A DNA stretch of 64,000 nt, from contig JACKHN010000010.1 in assembly GCA_020638975.1 (NCBI GenBank), positions 186,001-250,000 on the forward strand. The letters run 5' to 3'. The position numbers and the translations under genes are program-made. Shown here piece by piece: positions 1 to 8,361 of this stretch. The notes beneath the pieces were generated by a model. The model saw only the letters and a list, made by a program, of their open reading frames with translations. It was not told where the DNA came from and did no database searches. The first letter of the stretch is position 1. Each line of letters opens with the position of its first letter. This DNA is from Planctomycetaceae bacterium (GTDB lineage Bacteria; Planctomycetota; Planctomycetia; Pirellulales; Pirellulaceae).

Positions 1-72
1 GCCAAAGATGCGAAGACAAGCCCTGGCGAAGAACCTTACACAACTGGTGGCCTTCAAGCTGGCGGTCAGTAA
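1..72 (+). CDS. C-terminal end of an unidentified protein (partial)
   Basis: The first frame is open from base 1 and ends at TAA (70-72). It gives 23 residues beginning AKDAKTSPGEEPYTTGG and ending in LQAGGQ. A strong stem-loop follows 30 bases downstream, which supports a real gene end here. The tail is low-complexity and Gly/Pro-rich, so no family can be named. Confidence 0.55.
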   Translation, partial: AKDAKTSPGEEPYTTGGLQAGGQ

Positions 73-102
73 CAAGTCGCGTTCAGGAAACGGAATTCAA
101 TC

Positions 103-140
103 GAGACGTCGCTCACTTGGTGAGCGGCGTCTCGTTGTTT
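103..140. terminator. Stem-loop terminator, probably bidirectional
   Basis: The arms GAGACGTCGCTCAC and GTGAGCGGCGTCTC enclose a TTG loop, with one mismatched pair. A T-rich tail (GTTGTTT) follows. It lies between the plus-strand gene ending at 72 and the minus-strand gene ending at 150, so it can end transcription from both sides. Confidence 0.8.
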
Positions 141-149
141 CTTGAGGAC

Positions 150-1574
150 TTACGCCGCCGCAGATGAAAGCTGTTGCCGAGTAAATCGACGCAATTGAGC
201 TTGCAGTTCGCTGCGTTCCGCTCGCCACGCTGCTTCGCGTTCGCGAAACTCCTGTTGCTGGGCATCGAGTTCGACCTCGCGTGCGACGAGGCGGGCGGCT
301 TGCTCTTCGATACCTTCGTTTCTTCGCTCAAGCCATTGCTTGAGTTCGGATCGCTGCTGTTTCAGCAGTTGCTGACGCTCTTTCAGCTTACCTGCTAATT
401 CGCGAAGCTGCTGTTCCTTGCCTGCGAGCTCGTCGTGCGACACACGAAACTCATCGGCTAACTTTGCACGCAATGTTCCCAGCGACTGAGTCAACTCGCC
501 GATCGGTTTCGCTTTGGCGGCATGCTGCCATAGTTGCTCGGCGACCATCCGCATTTCGATTGTCTCGCGATGCAGTTCGAAGACCTGTTGTTTCATCTGT
601 TCCAGCGACGCGCGTCGCTGGTCGACGATCGCTTGTCGTGCAGCGAGTTTGTCTCGCAGCTGTGCGAGCGATTGTTCCGCTTGGCGTCGTTGCTCTTCGA
701 ACGCCTCTCGCTCTTGTCGTAGTGATTCAATCCCCGCCTCTCGCCGCATCGCGAATTCCTGACGTTCCTCGTCCAGCATTTTTGCTTGGTCTTCGAGTAG
801 CGAGGATGCAGACTCCAACGCGCCCTTCTGCTCTCGCAATGCATCCGCGATTTCTTGCTGACTCCGAATGCCAAGTTCCTTTCGCTGTTGTTCGAGCCGC
901 TGTTCTCGCTTCTCCAATGACTGCTGGTGCGTAGCCAGATTTGAGAGCAATCGTTGCTGTTGATCTGCGAAAGTTTTCTCGCGGTGCTCAAGCTGCTGCT
1001 GAGCAGCCGTAACGCGGCTTTCATGTTTCACTCGGTCGCCTCTCAATCGTTCGATGGCGACACGGAGAGACTCGGACTCTTCGGCGATTTGCAGTTGTCC
1101 TGCACGCCATCGGTGCTCGCGAGCGTCCAAGTCGGCTTCACGTTGACGGAGTTCGGCGCGATGCTCGTCGAGCTCGGCGTAGGCCGAGACCTCTGACGCC
1201 GAGAAGGCTTTGATTTCTTGCTGCAACTCAAAGATCTCTTGCTCGAGTTCCTGCTCCCGCTGGAGGAAGACATGTTCGCGCTCGGCGCACCAAAGCCGCG
1301 AAGTTCGTACTTCGCGTTCGAGCTGAGCGATCCGTGCGTTCAGCTGGGCTTCTCGATGGTCGATTTGTTGCTGCTTCGCACGCAGGTGACTGGCCAACTG
1401 ACTGGCTTGCGACCGCATCTGTTCCCCGACATGCGTCTGAGCCTCGCCTGCGGCAATCAACGCCAGCTCACGCGACACAGGAGCCAACTCGAGCGGCTCC
1501 TTCGACCGAATCGGATGCGCAGCGTCGATTCGAGTAACACGCGAGCCTGCTGGCGGTTCCTGTGACTGCGACAT
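150..1574 (-). CDS. Large coiled-coil protein of unknown function
   Basis: 474 residues. After a short polar N-terminus (about residues 1-45) nearly the whole chain is Glu/Gln/Arg/Lys-rich heptad sequence, with runs such as EQRLEQQRKELGIRSQQE and few Gly or Pro, as expected for one long coiled coil. There is no signal peptide, membrane segment or enzyme motif. It is divergent from rsfS with about 300 bp between starts. A structural, scaffold or filament role is plausible, but nothing in the sequence fixes it. Coiled-coil composition makes weak database matches (SMC, myosin-like) unreliable. Confidence 0.8.
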   Translation of the reverse strand: MSQSQEPPAGSRVTRIDAAHPIRSKEPLELAPVSRELALIAAGEAQTHVGEQMRSQASQLASHLRAKQQQIDHREAQLNARIAQLEREVRTSRLWCAEREHVFLQREQELEQEIFELQQEIKAFSASEVSAYAELDEHRAELRQREADLDAREHRWRAGQLQIAEESESLRVAIERLRGDRVKHESRVTAAQQQLEHREKTFADQQQRLLSNLATHQQSLEKREQRLEQQRKELGIRSQQEIADALREQKGALESASSLLEDQAKMLDEERQEFAMRREAGIESLRQEREAFEEQRRQAEQSLAQLRDKLAARQAIVDQRRASLEQMKQQVFELHRETIEMRMVAEQLWQHAAKAKPIGELTQSLGTLRAKLADEFRVSHDELAGKEQQLRELAGKLKERQQLLKQQRSELKQWLERRNEGIEEQAARLVAREVELDAQQQEFREREAAWRAERSELQAQLRRFTRQQLSSAAA

Positions 1575-1874
1575 GTGGCGGTCCTCCCAATCGAACGGCT
1601 GCTAGCACGAAAATTCGACGTAATCGTTAAACTTTGCCAGATGGATGATCGGACGATACAGCCGATTTCTGAAGACAAAAGCCGCCACGACGCTCGATCA
1701 GAGGCCTACAGTAAGGCGATACGAGGCATCTGGGGCGGCGATGAACCTGTCCGGTGCCATAGACGTCTGTACTGGAGTAGAATCCAAGCCCCCTGGTTTA
1801 ACTTGTTCCTCGCCGCATTTCGACGGCCTGGCCCAATTCCAGTTTTTTCCCGTTTGATCCCCGAAGGAGATCTG
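1575..1874. other. Divergent intergenic region between the coiled-coil gene and rsfS
   Basis: 300 bp. The rsfS frame stays open through this stretch, but the encoded sequence (Arg/Trp-rich, no family similarity) does not look like part of RsfS. A good ribosome-binding site occurs only at its right end. It should hold both divergent promoters; I could not pick convincing -35/-10 pairs. Confidence 0.5.
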
Positions 1875-2306
1875 GTGGACGACCCAACAGTGAGTGACAC
1901 TTTGCCCGAAAAAGAGAGCTCGGACGACAATTCGTGTCGGAGCCTCGAATTGGCCTTGGCCGCTGCGCGTACCGCATCGGAAAACCGGGGCCGCGATATC
2001 GTCGTGCTGGACCTGCGTGAAGTGACACCGATCTTCGACTATTTTGTTGTCGCAACAGGTACCAGCCGTCGCCAGCTACATGCGATGAGCGAGGAGATCG
2101 ACCACAAGCTGGAAGACGATCTCGGCGACAAGCGGATGGGGATCGAAGGCTATTCCGATTCGCGGTGGATCTTGCTCGATTACGGAACGGTCGTCATTCA
2201 CTTGTTTGATGACGAGACGCGGGCCTACTACGATATCGAAAACTTGTGGACCCAAGCCAAACAAGTCGACTTGACCGACGTGATCGAAAAGCCTTCGACC
2301 GAGTAG
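1875..2306 (+). CDS. rsfS: Ribosomal silencing factor RsfS
   Basis: 143 residues from GTG 1875, chosen because AAGGAG (1864-1869) lies just upstream and because the family domain begins about 20 residues in. RsfS binds ribosomal protein uL14 on the 50S subunit and blocks joining to 30S when nutrients are low. Family landmarks are present: DIVVLDLREVTPIFDYFVVATG, then SRRQLHAMSEEI, then a GYSDSRWILLDYGTVVIHLF block. The length matches the family plus a short N-terminal tail. argS follows after 107 bp in the same direction. Confidence 0.93.
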   Translation: MDDPTVSDTLPEKESSDDNSCRSLELALAAARTASENRGRDIVVLDLREVTPIFDYFVVATGTSRRQLHAMSEEIDHKLEDDLGDKRMGIEGYSDSRWILLDYGTVVIHLFDDETRAYYDIENLWTQAKQVDLTDVIEKPSTE

Positions 2307-2413
2307 ACTCGCAAAGCCGTTGGGTAGGCAGTGGCCACTACAACCCGGTGGTAGGCGGTGCCCACCCTTCGGAAGTTCATAAGTCAAATCAGCCCCAAGG
2401 ATTGTTGTCTCGG

Positions 2414-4387
2414 ATGAACATCTTGCCGGAATTGAAGTCACGGTTTCGTGTCGTCTTGAGTGAACTGGTTGACGATCCTACGGAGTTGTTGGGGATGATT
2501 CGCCCGGCGCAAGACGCCAAGTTCGGCGACTATCAAGCCAACGTAGCAATGCCTTTGGGGAAAACGCTTGGCAAGCCGCCCCGCGAAATTGCGACCGAGA
2601 TCGTCAGCAAGCTAGATGTGAGTGATATCTGCGAGCCGCCGGAGATTGCCGGTCCCGGCTTTATCAATTTGCGATTGAAAGACGATTGGCTCGTCTTTCG
2701 GCTGAACCATGCCGTCGGCGACCAACGGCTCGGCGTGGCAGCGGACAACGAACCGCGAACCTATGTTCTCGACTACTCGTCGCCGAACGTCGCGAAACCG
2801 ATGCACGTCGGTCACATTCGTTCGACCGTGATCGGCGACTCGCTAAGCCGTACGTTGCGGTTTCTCGGACATCAAGTTATCAGCGACAATCACCTTGGTG
2901 ATTGGGGCACGCAGTTCGGGATGATTATTTACGGGTTCAAACACTTCGTCGATCGAAATGCCTATGAAACCGCGCCGGTCCCGGAACTGAGCCGCCTTTA
3001 TAAGCTCGTGAACCAACTGGTCGAGTATCACAACGCGAAGGCCAAGCTGCCGACGCTCGAGAGCGAGTTGGCTGCACGCACCGAAGCGGTCGCGACACAA
3101 CGAAGCCAGCCTGCAACCGGTGACAAAGCGGCTGACAAGAAAGCCAAGAAAGAACTGGGCAAGCTCGAAGCCAAAGTCACTGAGGCCGCTGAAACCCTTG
3201 CGGCCACGCGGGCGAAACTGGCAGCGGTCGAGAAGGACTCGAAGCTATCTGAACTTGCCGACCAGCACCCAAACATCGCCTCGGACGTGCTTGAAGAGAC
3301 GGCCAAGCTGCATCGAGGCGACGAAGAGAACCGTCGATTGTGGGACGAGTTCCTTCCCAAGTGCCGTGAGGAAATCCAGAAGTTGTATGATCGGATCGAT
3401 GTCAAATTCGATTTTGAGTACGGCGAGAGCTTCTACCACGATCGGTTGGCCGGAGTCGTCGAGGAGTTTGAGAAGCACGGTCTCGCAAGAGAAAGCGAAG
3501 GGGCGATCTGTGTCTTCATGGATGGCTTCGATGCTCCGATGATCATCCGTAAGAAAGACGGAGCCTTTTTGTACGCGACGACTGATCTGGCAACCATTCA
3601 GTTTCGGATACAGCAATGGAAACCCGATGCGATCCTGTACGTCGTGGATCATCGGCAAGGCGAACATTTCGAAAAATTCTTTGCTGCGGCCAAGCTGTGC
3701 GGCTATCCCGATGTCGAACTGTGCCACGTCAGTTTCGGCACGGTGTTGGGCGACGATGGCAAACCGTTCAAGACGCGATCGGGCGACACAGTCGGCCTGG
3801 AAGCGTTGCTCGACGAAGCTGTCCAGCGGGCCTATTCGGTCGTCTCGCAGAACGATGATACAAAACCGAATGGTCCTGAGTTGGGCGAAGCCGAGCGCCG
3901 ACGAGTCGCCGACGCGGTCGGTCTGGGCGCGATCAAGTACGCCGATCTCTCGCACAACCGCACGAGCGACTATGTATTCAGCTATGACAAGATGCTGGCG
4001 CTGACCGGAAATACGGCAACGTACTTGCAGTACTCGTACGCTCGCGTTAATGGGATCTTCAGCAAAGGTTCAATCGACATCGCGAAACTTCGGGCAGACG
4101 GGACATCGATTCAGATCGTTGAGCCTGCCGAACGGGCGCTCGCGTTGGAGTTGCTGCGATTCAGCGATGCGTTGGCAGACGTTGTCGAAGACTATCGTCC
4201 GAATCAACTCACCAATTATCTGTTCCAATTGACAAAAGTCTTTTTCAGCTTTTACGAACAATGCCCGGTGTTAAAGGCCGAAGCGGATCAAACACGCAAC
4301 AGCCGGTTGCTGCTGTGCGATCTGACGGCTCGCACGATACGTCAAGGGCTCAATTTACTGGGAATCAACGTCATCGATCGGATGTAG
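2414..4387 (+). CDS. argS: Arginyl-tRNA synthetase with a coiled-coil insertion
   Basis: 657 residues from ATG 2414; the frame is open further upstream but without family similarity. A class I synthetase that charges tRNA-Arg. Residues 1-100 are the Arg-specific N-terminal domain. HVGH (131-134) is the HIGH signature, GDWGTQFG (162-169) follows, and the C-terminal anticodon-binding domain covers about residues 530-657. The second signature is the divergent TRSGD near residue 455, as in many ArgRS. Residues about 207-290 are an Ala/Lys/Glu-rich coiled-coil insert inside the catalytic domain, making the enzyme longer than the usual 550-590 residues. The methyltransferase gene starts 4 bp after its stop. 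Confidence 0.95.
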   Translation: MNILPELKSRFRVVLSELVDDPTELLGMIRPAQDAKFGDYQANVAMPLGKTLGKPPREIATEIVSKLDVSDICEPPEIAGPGFINLRLKDDWLVFRLNHAVGDQRLGVAADNEPRTYVLDYSSPNVAKPMHVGHIRSTVIGDSLSRTLRFLGHQVISDNHLGDWGTQFGMIIYGFKHFVDRNAYETAPVPELSRLYKLVNQLVEYHNAKAKLPTLESELAARTEAVATQRSQPATGDKAADKKAKKELGKLEAKVTEAAETLAATRAKLAAVEKDSKLSELADQHPNIASDVLEETAKLHRGDEENRRLWDEFLPKCREEIQKLYDRIDVKFDFEYGESFYHDRLAGVVEEFEKHGLARESEGAICVFMDGFDAPMIIRKKDGAFLYATTDLATIQFRIQQWKPDAILYVVDHRQGEHFEKFFAAAKLCGYPDVELCHVSFGTVLGDDGKPFKTRSGDTVGLEALLDEAVQRAYSVVSQNDDTKPNGPELGEAERRRVADAVGLGAIKYADLSHNRTSDYVFSYDKMLALTGNTATYLQYSYARVNGIFSKGSIDIAKLRADGTSIQIVEPAERALALELLRFSDALADVVEDYRPNQLTNYLFQLTKVFFSFYEQCPVLKAEADQTRNSRLLLCDLTARTIRQGLNLLGINVIDRM

Positions 4388-4391
4388 TCAC

Positions 4392-5372
4392 ATGTCACAG
4401 GTGCCACGTGGAAGGAAGACGAGTACGACGGCCCTCGGAGGCCGTCGAGCAGAACTGCTGGTGGACGACGGCCTCGGAGGGCCGTCGTACAAGGCCGGCT
4501 TGATCGATCAGATCCATCACGGCGATTCGCTCGAACAACTGTCTGCTTTGCCAACCGAGTTGGTCGACTGTACGGTCACCAGCCCGCCTTACTATCGACA
4601 GCGAGACTACACCGGGATCGATCAGATCGGCTTGGAGCGAACGCCAGAAGAATACATCGAACGATTGGCGGCAGTCTTTCGCGAGACACTTCGTGTTACC
4701 AAAGACAGCGGCAGTTTGTGGCTGGTGATCGGAGACAAGTACATTGATGGCGAGCAGTTAGGTATGCCTTGGCGAGTCGCCTTGGCGTTGAAGGATGTTG
4801 GTTGGCGATTGCGCAGCGACGTCATCTGGCACAAGCCGAATGCGATGCCTTCGTCGGTAAAAACTCGTCCCACAGTCGACCACGAGTACGTCTTCTTCTT
4901 TACGAAATCCAAGGACTACTATTACGACGCCGACGCCATTCGCGAGCCGCACGTCACCTTCTCGGAGAAAAGCAAGATGCGAGGCGGTCGCGGGCACTTC
5001 GGCAAACGAGGCAGTACGCCTGAGCAAGGCAAGAACAGCGGCGACTCGAACTTGCACGATGCGCGCTGGGATCAAGCGTTTCATCCCAAAGGTCGCAACA
5101 AGCGCACGGTCTGGTCCATCTCGCTTTCCAAGTTCCGCGAGGCGCACTTCGCCGTCTTCCCAGAATCACTCGTCGAAACCTGCATCCAGGCTAGTTGCCC
5201 AACCGAAGGCGTCGTCCTCGACCCATTCTCCGGCAGCGGCACGGTCGCGCTGGTCGCCAGTCGGCTGCAGCGGCATTATGTCGGCATCGACTGCGTTGAA
5301 GAGTATTGCGAGATGGCTCGCAAGCGATTGCGGTCCGCGAAGGCAAACGAAAAGCAACGCGAATTGTTTTAG
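4392..5372 (+). CDS. Orphan DNA methyltransferase, TSPPY type (N4-cytosine or N6-adenine)
   Basis: 326 residues from ATG 4392, or 290 from an alternative TTG at 4500. It should transfer a methyl group from S-adenosylmethionine to an exocyclic amine in DNA. Motif IV TSPPYY is near the N-terminus and motif I DPFSGSGT near the C-terminus (followed by VGIDCVEEY), which is the beta-class order. TSPPY favours N4-cytosine, but N6-adenine cannot be excluded. No restriction gene is nearby, so it looks like an orphan. Residues 11-33 would be encoded by a dispersed palindromic repeat (4423-4490), so either the protein carries repeat-derived residues or translation starts at TTG 4500. It sits 4 bp after argS. 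Confidence 0.87.
   Translation: MSQVPRGRKTSTTALGGRRAELLVDDGLGGPSYKAGLIDQIHHGDSLEQLSALPTELVDCTVTSPPYYRQRDYTGIDQIGLERTPEEYIERLAAVFRETLRVTKDSGSLWLVIGDKYIDGEQLGMPWRVALALKDVGWRLRSDVIWHKPNAMPSSVKTRPTVDHEYVFFFTKSKDYYYDADAIREPHVTFSEKSKMRGGRGHFGKRGSTPEQGKNSGDSNLHDARWDQAFHPKGRNKRTVWSISLSKFREAHFAVFPESLVETCIQASCPTEGVVLDPFSGSGTVALVASRLQRHYVGIDCVEEYCEMARKRLRSAKANEKQRELF
4423..4490. repeat. Dispersed palindrome family A, copy 1
   Basis: Two 25-bp arms (4423-4447 and 4466-4490) match at 24 of 25 positions and can form a long hairpin. The core resembles the GACGGGCTCGGAGGCC arms of copies at 17313 and 35710. This copy lies inside the methyltransferase reading frame as annotated. Confidence 0.85.
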
Positions 5373-5419
5373 TCGGAGGGTCGACGGACGTAGACGTCTG
5401 TCGTACAACTCCAGCTTGC

Positions 5420-7063
5420 CTACCAAAATGTAACAAAGACGACGTACAGCGATCCCGCTAGACAAAGAACGGCCCAGGGAGTTGGATTTAACCAGATCGG
5501 AACGCGATCGACGAATGGATGCTCGCGTAAGGTCGGTAGCTCTTCGCGACTGCGTAACAACCATCCAGTATCTTTTGTCTCGGCGAGTTCGCTTTTTGAT
5601 TGGCGACCGAGAAGGATCGTTGTGATTGCGATCGCTGAACCCGTGAAGAGAATCGACCAGCCGAAGGATGTCCAGCGACTCGTAAACCAAGTCGGCAGCC
5701 ACGCGATATCGTAGAAGACTCGATCGACCAGCGCGATGACTCCGTAGCTTGCCCCGACACACAGGCCGATCAATCCGCTACGTCGATGCGCTGGCGTAAG
5801 CACACCCGCCAAATAAGTGATCAACAGCGGGGTCGCAAAGACCGAGATGAGTGTTGTGAATGCTTGGATCATGTTTTGCTGGTTCGCGATGAATGGCAAG
5901 TACAAAAATCCGAGCGCCAAGACACCGACCGTCGCGAATCGCCCCACGAGAACGTAGTGATGATCTTCGCGCTCGCGCACCAGGAAGCGGGCGTAGACGT
6001 CGCGTGTGAAGATCGCCGATAGCGCCGAGCCCATCGAATCGAACGTACTGACAACTGCAGCGACCACTCCCGCGACGACGATACCCTTGAAGCCTGGCCC
6101 CAAGAAGGCGTTGGCTAACAACGGATAGACGGTGTCGGCCGCAGAGTCGGGAAGCAATTGAAAGTCGGGCAAGGCACGCGCAAAGATACCAAGCGATGCC
6201 GAGACGATCATAATCGGCAAGCTCAAGGCGACTCCGAACAGGGCAGCGATCTTCATGTCCCACAATGATCGCGATCCCATCAGCCGCATTGTTTGCGTGT
6301 GATTCACTGTCCAGTAACCGCTGCCGATGATCGTCCAGGCAACGACCACCATCCACGGCGGCGTGTGCCCGTGATCTCCCCAATAGCGGCCAATGTGAGC
6401 CATATCGGTTCGACCTGTTCGATCGAGTTCGGCCATTAATCCACTCCAACCACCGGCCGCTTGCCAGATCGTAACGAAGATGACCAAAGCAGCGATCATC
6501 ATCACGATCCCTTGAGCAGCGTCGGTCCACACAACACTGCGCAAGCCACCATAGGCGGTGTAGAAACCAGCCAGGATGACGAGCACGACGATCAAGCTCC
6601 AGGCTTGCACAAGGCTCATGCCGACCATCTCGGTCAACAACAAATGGGCTGACCAAAGAATCAAGCCCAGCATGCTGCTGCGATATTGAAGCTGGATTAA
6701 CGCGCTCAACACTCGCGTCGAAGGTCCGAATCGTGCCTCTAAGTATTCGGCATTCGTATAGAAACCAGCTCGATACATCGTTGGCACGACAAAGAACGCG
6801 GCCAGGATCGCACCCACAACGCTGCCCACGGCGTAGACCGAGATAATGTGAATGCCTTCCTTAAACGTGCTGCCTGTCACGCCGACGATATCTGCGTTGT
6901 CAACGTTGGTCGCAAACATCGACAACCCAACTGCCCACCACGGGAGTGCGCGTCCGCCGAGAAACCATTCACTACTCGTTTCCGTGCCACGTGCCAGGTA
7001 GATACCATACGAGATGATGGCGCCGTTGATGACGAAGACGATAAGCCAGTCGAGGAAGGTCAT
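5420..7063 (-). CDS. Sodium/solute symporter (SSS family)
   Basis: 547 residues with about 13 hydrophobic segments, an inner-membrane transporter coupling sodium entry to solute uptake. Family features include the N-terminal GGRALPWWAVGLSMFATNVD stretch, GFYTAYGGLRSVVWTDAAQG in the middle, and VAAVVSTFDSMGSALSAIFTRD, which resembles the sodium-site helix. The substrate cannot be read from sequence; sugars, sialic acid and other organic solutes are transported by relatives. It follows the creatininase gene on the same strand with a 68-bp purine-rich gap, so the two may be cotranscribed. Confidence 0.9.
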   Translation of the reverse strand: MTFLDWLIVFVINGAIISYGIYLARGTETSSEWFLGGRALPWWAVGLSMFATNVDNADIVGVTGSTFKEGIHIISVYAVGSVVGAILAAFFVVPTMYRAGFYTNAEYLEARFGPSTRVLSALIQLQYRSSMLGLILWSAHLLLTEMVGMSLVQAWSLIVVLVILAGFYTAYGGLRSVVWTDAAQGIVMMIAALVIFVTIWQAAGGWSGLMAELDRTGRTDMAHIGRYWGDHGHTPPWMVVVAWTIIGSGYWTVNHTQTMRLMGSRSLWDMKIAALFGVALSLPIMIVSASLGIFARALPDFQLLPDSAADTVYPLLANAFLGPGFKGIVVAGVVAAVVSTFDSMGSALSAIFTRDVYARFLVREREDHHYVLVGRFATVGVLALGFLYLPFIANQQNMIQAFTTLISVFATPLLITYLAGVLTPAHRRSGLIGLCVGASYGVIALVDRVFYDIAWLPTWFTSRWTSFGWSILFTGSAIAITTILLGRQSKSELAETKDTGWLLRSREELPTLREHPFVDRVPIWLNPTPWAVLCLAGSLYVVFVTFW

Positions 7064-7079
7064 GGGAAGGAGGAAGGTA

Positions 7080-7133
7080 GAAGGAGGAAAGGTGAAAACG
7101 AACGAAAGACTTTGGATCAGGATTTCCTCCTTC
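7080..7133. repeat. Purine-rich inverted repeat between creatininase and symporter genes
   Basis: GAAGGAGGAAA (7080-7090) is matched perfectly by TTTCCTCCTTC (7123-7133). The surrounding 7064-7160 stretch is strongly purine/pyrimidine biased with GGAAG and CCTTCAG repeats. The creatininase stop codon lies at its edge. It may weaken or couple expression of the downstream symporter gene. Confidence 0.55.
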
Positions 7134-8025
7134 AGCCTTCAGCCTTCCTCCTTGTCTCATTCCTCTGCCGCCACGGGATGGGCATCGTTGGTGGATTGCG
7201 ATGGAAGTCTCGTCGCTGGTCTTTGGGGCGATCTTTGAACCAAGTCACGAAGCGGACTAACTGCTTGATTGCTTCTTCACACGCTCGGCGGCCTTTCTCC
7301 TCGGTAGCGAGTTCTGCATCGCCGAGTACACCCGTCTCGCTATAGCTGCTTGTCCAGGAAACAACTGTCGCGGGACCTTGGGCCAGCAGATCGACCCACT
7401 GGAACGGACTGTCTTCTTCGTTGAAGCTGACCACACCACTTTTGATTTTGTCTTTGCGAACATTGTCGCCATCGAGATACATGTAGAGTGAAGTTTCTAA
7501 TTCGCAAGCGTGCGAGCAACCGCCCGGGAACTTGCTCTCACGCCAACTAGGCAAGAACTCTTTGTCCACGGTCAACAGATTCCACCAGGCGAGGCAGACG
7601 CACTCGGCGTCCGTTTCGAGGTTGGTTCGCCGCGCAACGAGATCCAGGTTCGGCATGTTCGAGCCGTGTCCGTTGAACAACACGATCTTCTTGAAGCCGT
7701 GATAGGCCAGCGATCTGGCGATATCGAGGACGTGTTCTTGGAAGGTGCGATAGTCGCTGTTGATCGTGCCGGGAAAATCCATCACGTGCCCGGTATAGCC
7801 GTATGCCACAATTGGCAACACAAGCATCTTGTCCGGTATCAACTCACCGGCACCGCGTGCAACGCCCAGCGGACAAACCAGATCAACGTCCAGCGGTAAG
7901 TGCGGCCCATGTTGCTCCACAGCACCGCAAGGTATGAAGCAGACCTTCCCCATGTCGACGGCATCATTGATCTCGGGCCAAGTCAATTTTTCGTAACGAT
8001 ACTCCGTCGCAGCACGACTCGTCAT
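7132..8025 (-). CDS. Creatininase-family amidohydrolase
   Basis: 297 residues. The creatininase fold is a metal-dependent amidohydrolase acting on cyclic or linear amides. Metal-site motifs are visible: EQHGPHLPLDVD near residues 37-48, NGHGSN near 117, and HACELETS near 170. The start is supported by GGGAG about 9 bases upstream. The last residues (RRKAEG) are Arg/Lys-rich and encoded inside a purine-rich repeat, so the native C-terminus may have been altered by it. The substrate is unknown, since many family members act in other pathways. The symporter downstream may import its substrate. Confidence 0.87.
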   Translation of the reverse strand: MTSRAATEYRYEKLTWPEINDAVDMGKVCFIPCGAVEQHGPHLPLDVDLVCPLGVARGAGELIPDKMLVLPIVAYGYTGHVMDFPGTINSDYRTFQEHVLDIARSLAYHGFKKIVLFNGHGSNMPNLDLVARRTNLETDAECVCLAWWNLLTVDKEFLPSWRESKFPGGCSHACELETSLYMYLDGDNVRKDKIKSGVVSFNEEDSPFQWVDLLAQGPATVVSWTSSYSETGVLGDAELATEEKGRRACEEAIKQLVRFVTWFKDRPKDQRRDFHRNPPTMPIPWRQRNETRRKAEG

Positions 8026-8361
8026 AGCAATACACTCCCTGGCTCGGATGAAGAAGCCATGATCTTAGAGTCGCCAATCACGCAACGCAATCAAGCTAAC
8101 TTGCTGTAAGGGCGTCGTGCAATCGCATTGCTCCTGCGTCCGCGTCGACGTAAGCCCCAACCTCTCTCGCGTAAATCGGCTTCATCAATTCTTCACGCCA
8201 GCACGCGAAGAACATTTACGAAAGCGTAATGCGGTTTTCATGTTGGGCTCACATCAGCTTTACCCGCCTCACGACAATCATCAGCAATGATTCGAGGCCA
8301 AGTCCGGTGAGGTGCGATTCCTCGATTGGCATTCGATCCGTTTTCCTTCAGGAAGGATCTC
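8026..8361. other. Intergenic region upstream of the pseudopilin genes
   Basis: 336 bp between divergent genes. Apart from a good AGGAAGG ribosome-binding site at its right end (8350-8356), I see no convincing gene, repeat or terminator. It should contain the promoters of both flanking genes. Confidence 0.5.

Noticed and set aside
2320..2395. GC-rich repeated GGTAGGC/GGTGCCCACC segment before argS
   Set aside because: Pairing is imperfect and no second copy was found in the window.
2246..2413. N-terminal extension of ArgRS
   Set aside because: The frame is open but overlaps rsfS and bears no similarity to ArgRS; ATG 2414 fits the family start.
4392..5372. A restriction-modification system around the methyltransferase
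   Set aside because: Neighbours are argS and a symporter; no endonuclease or specificity gene is visible.
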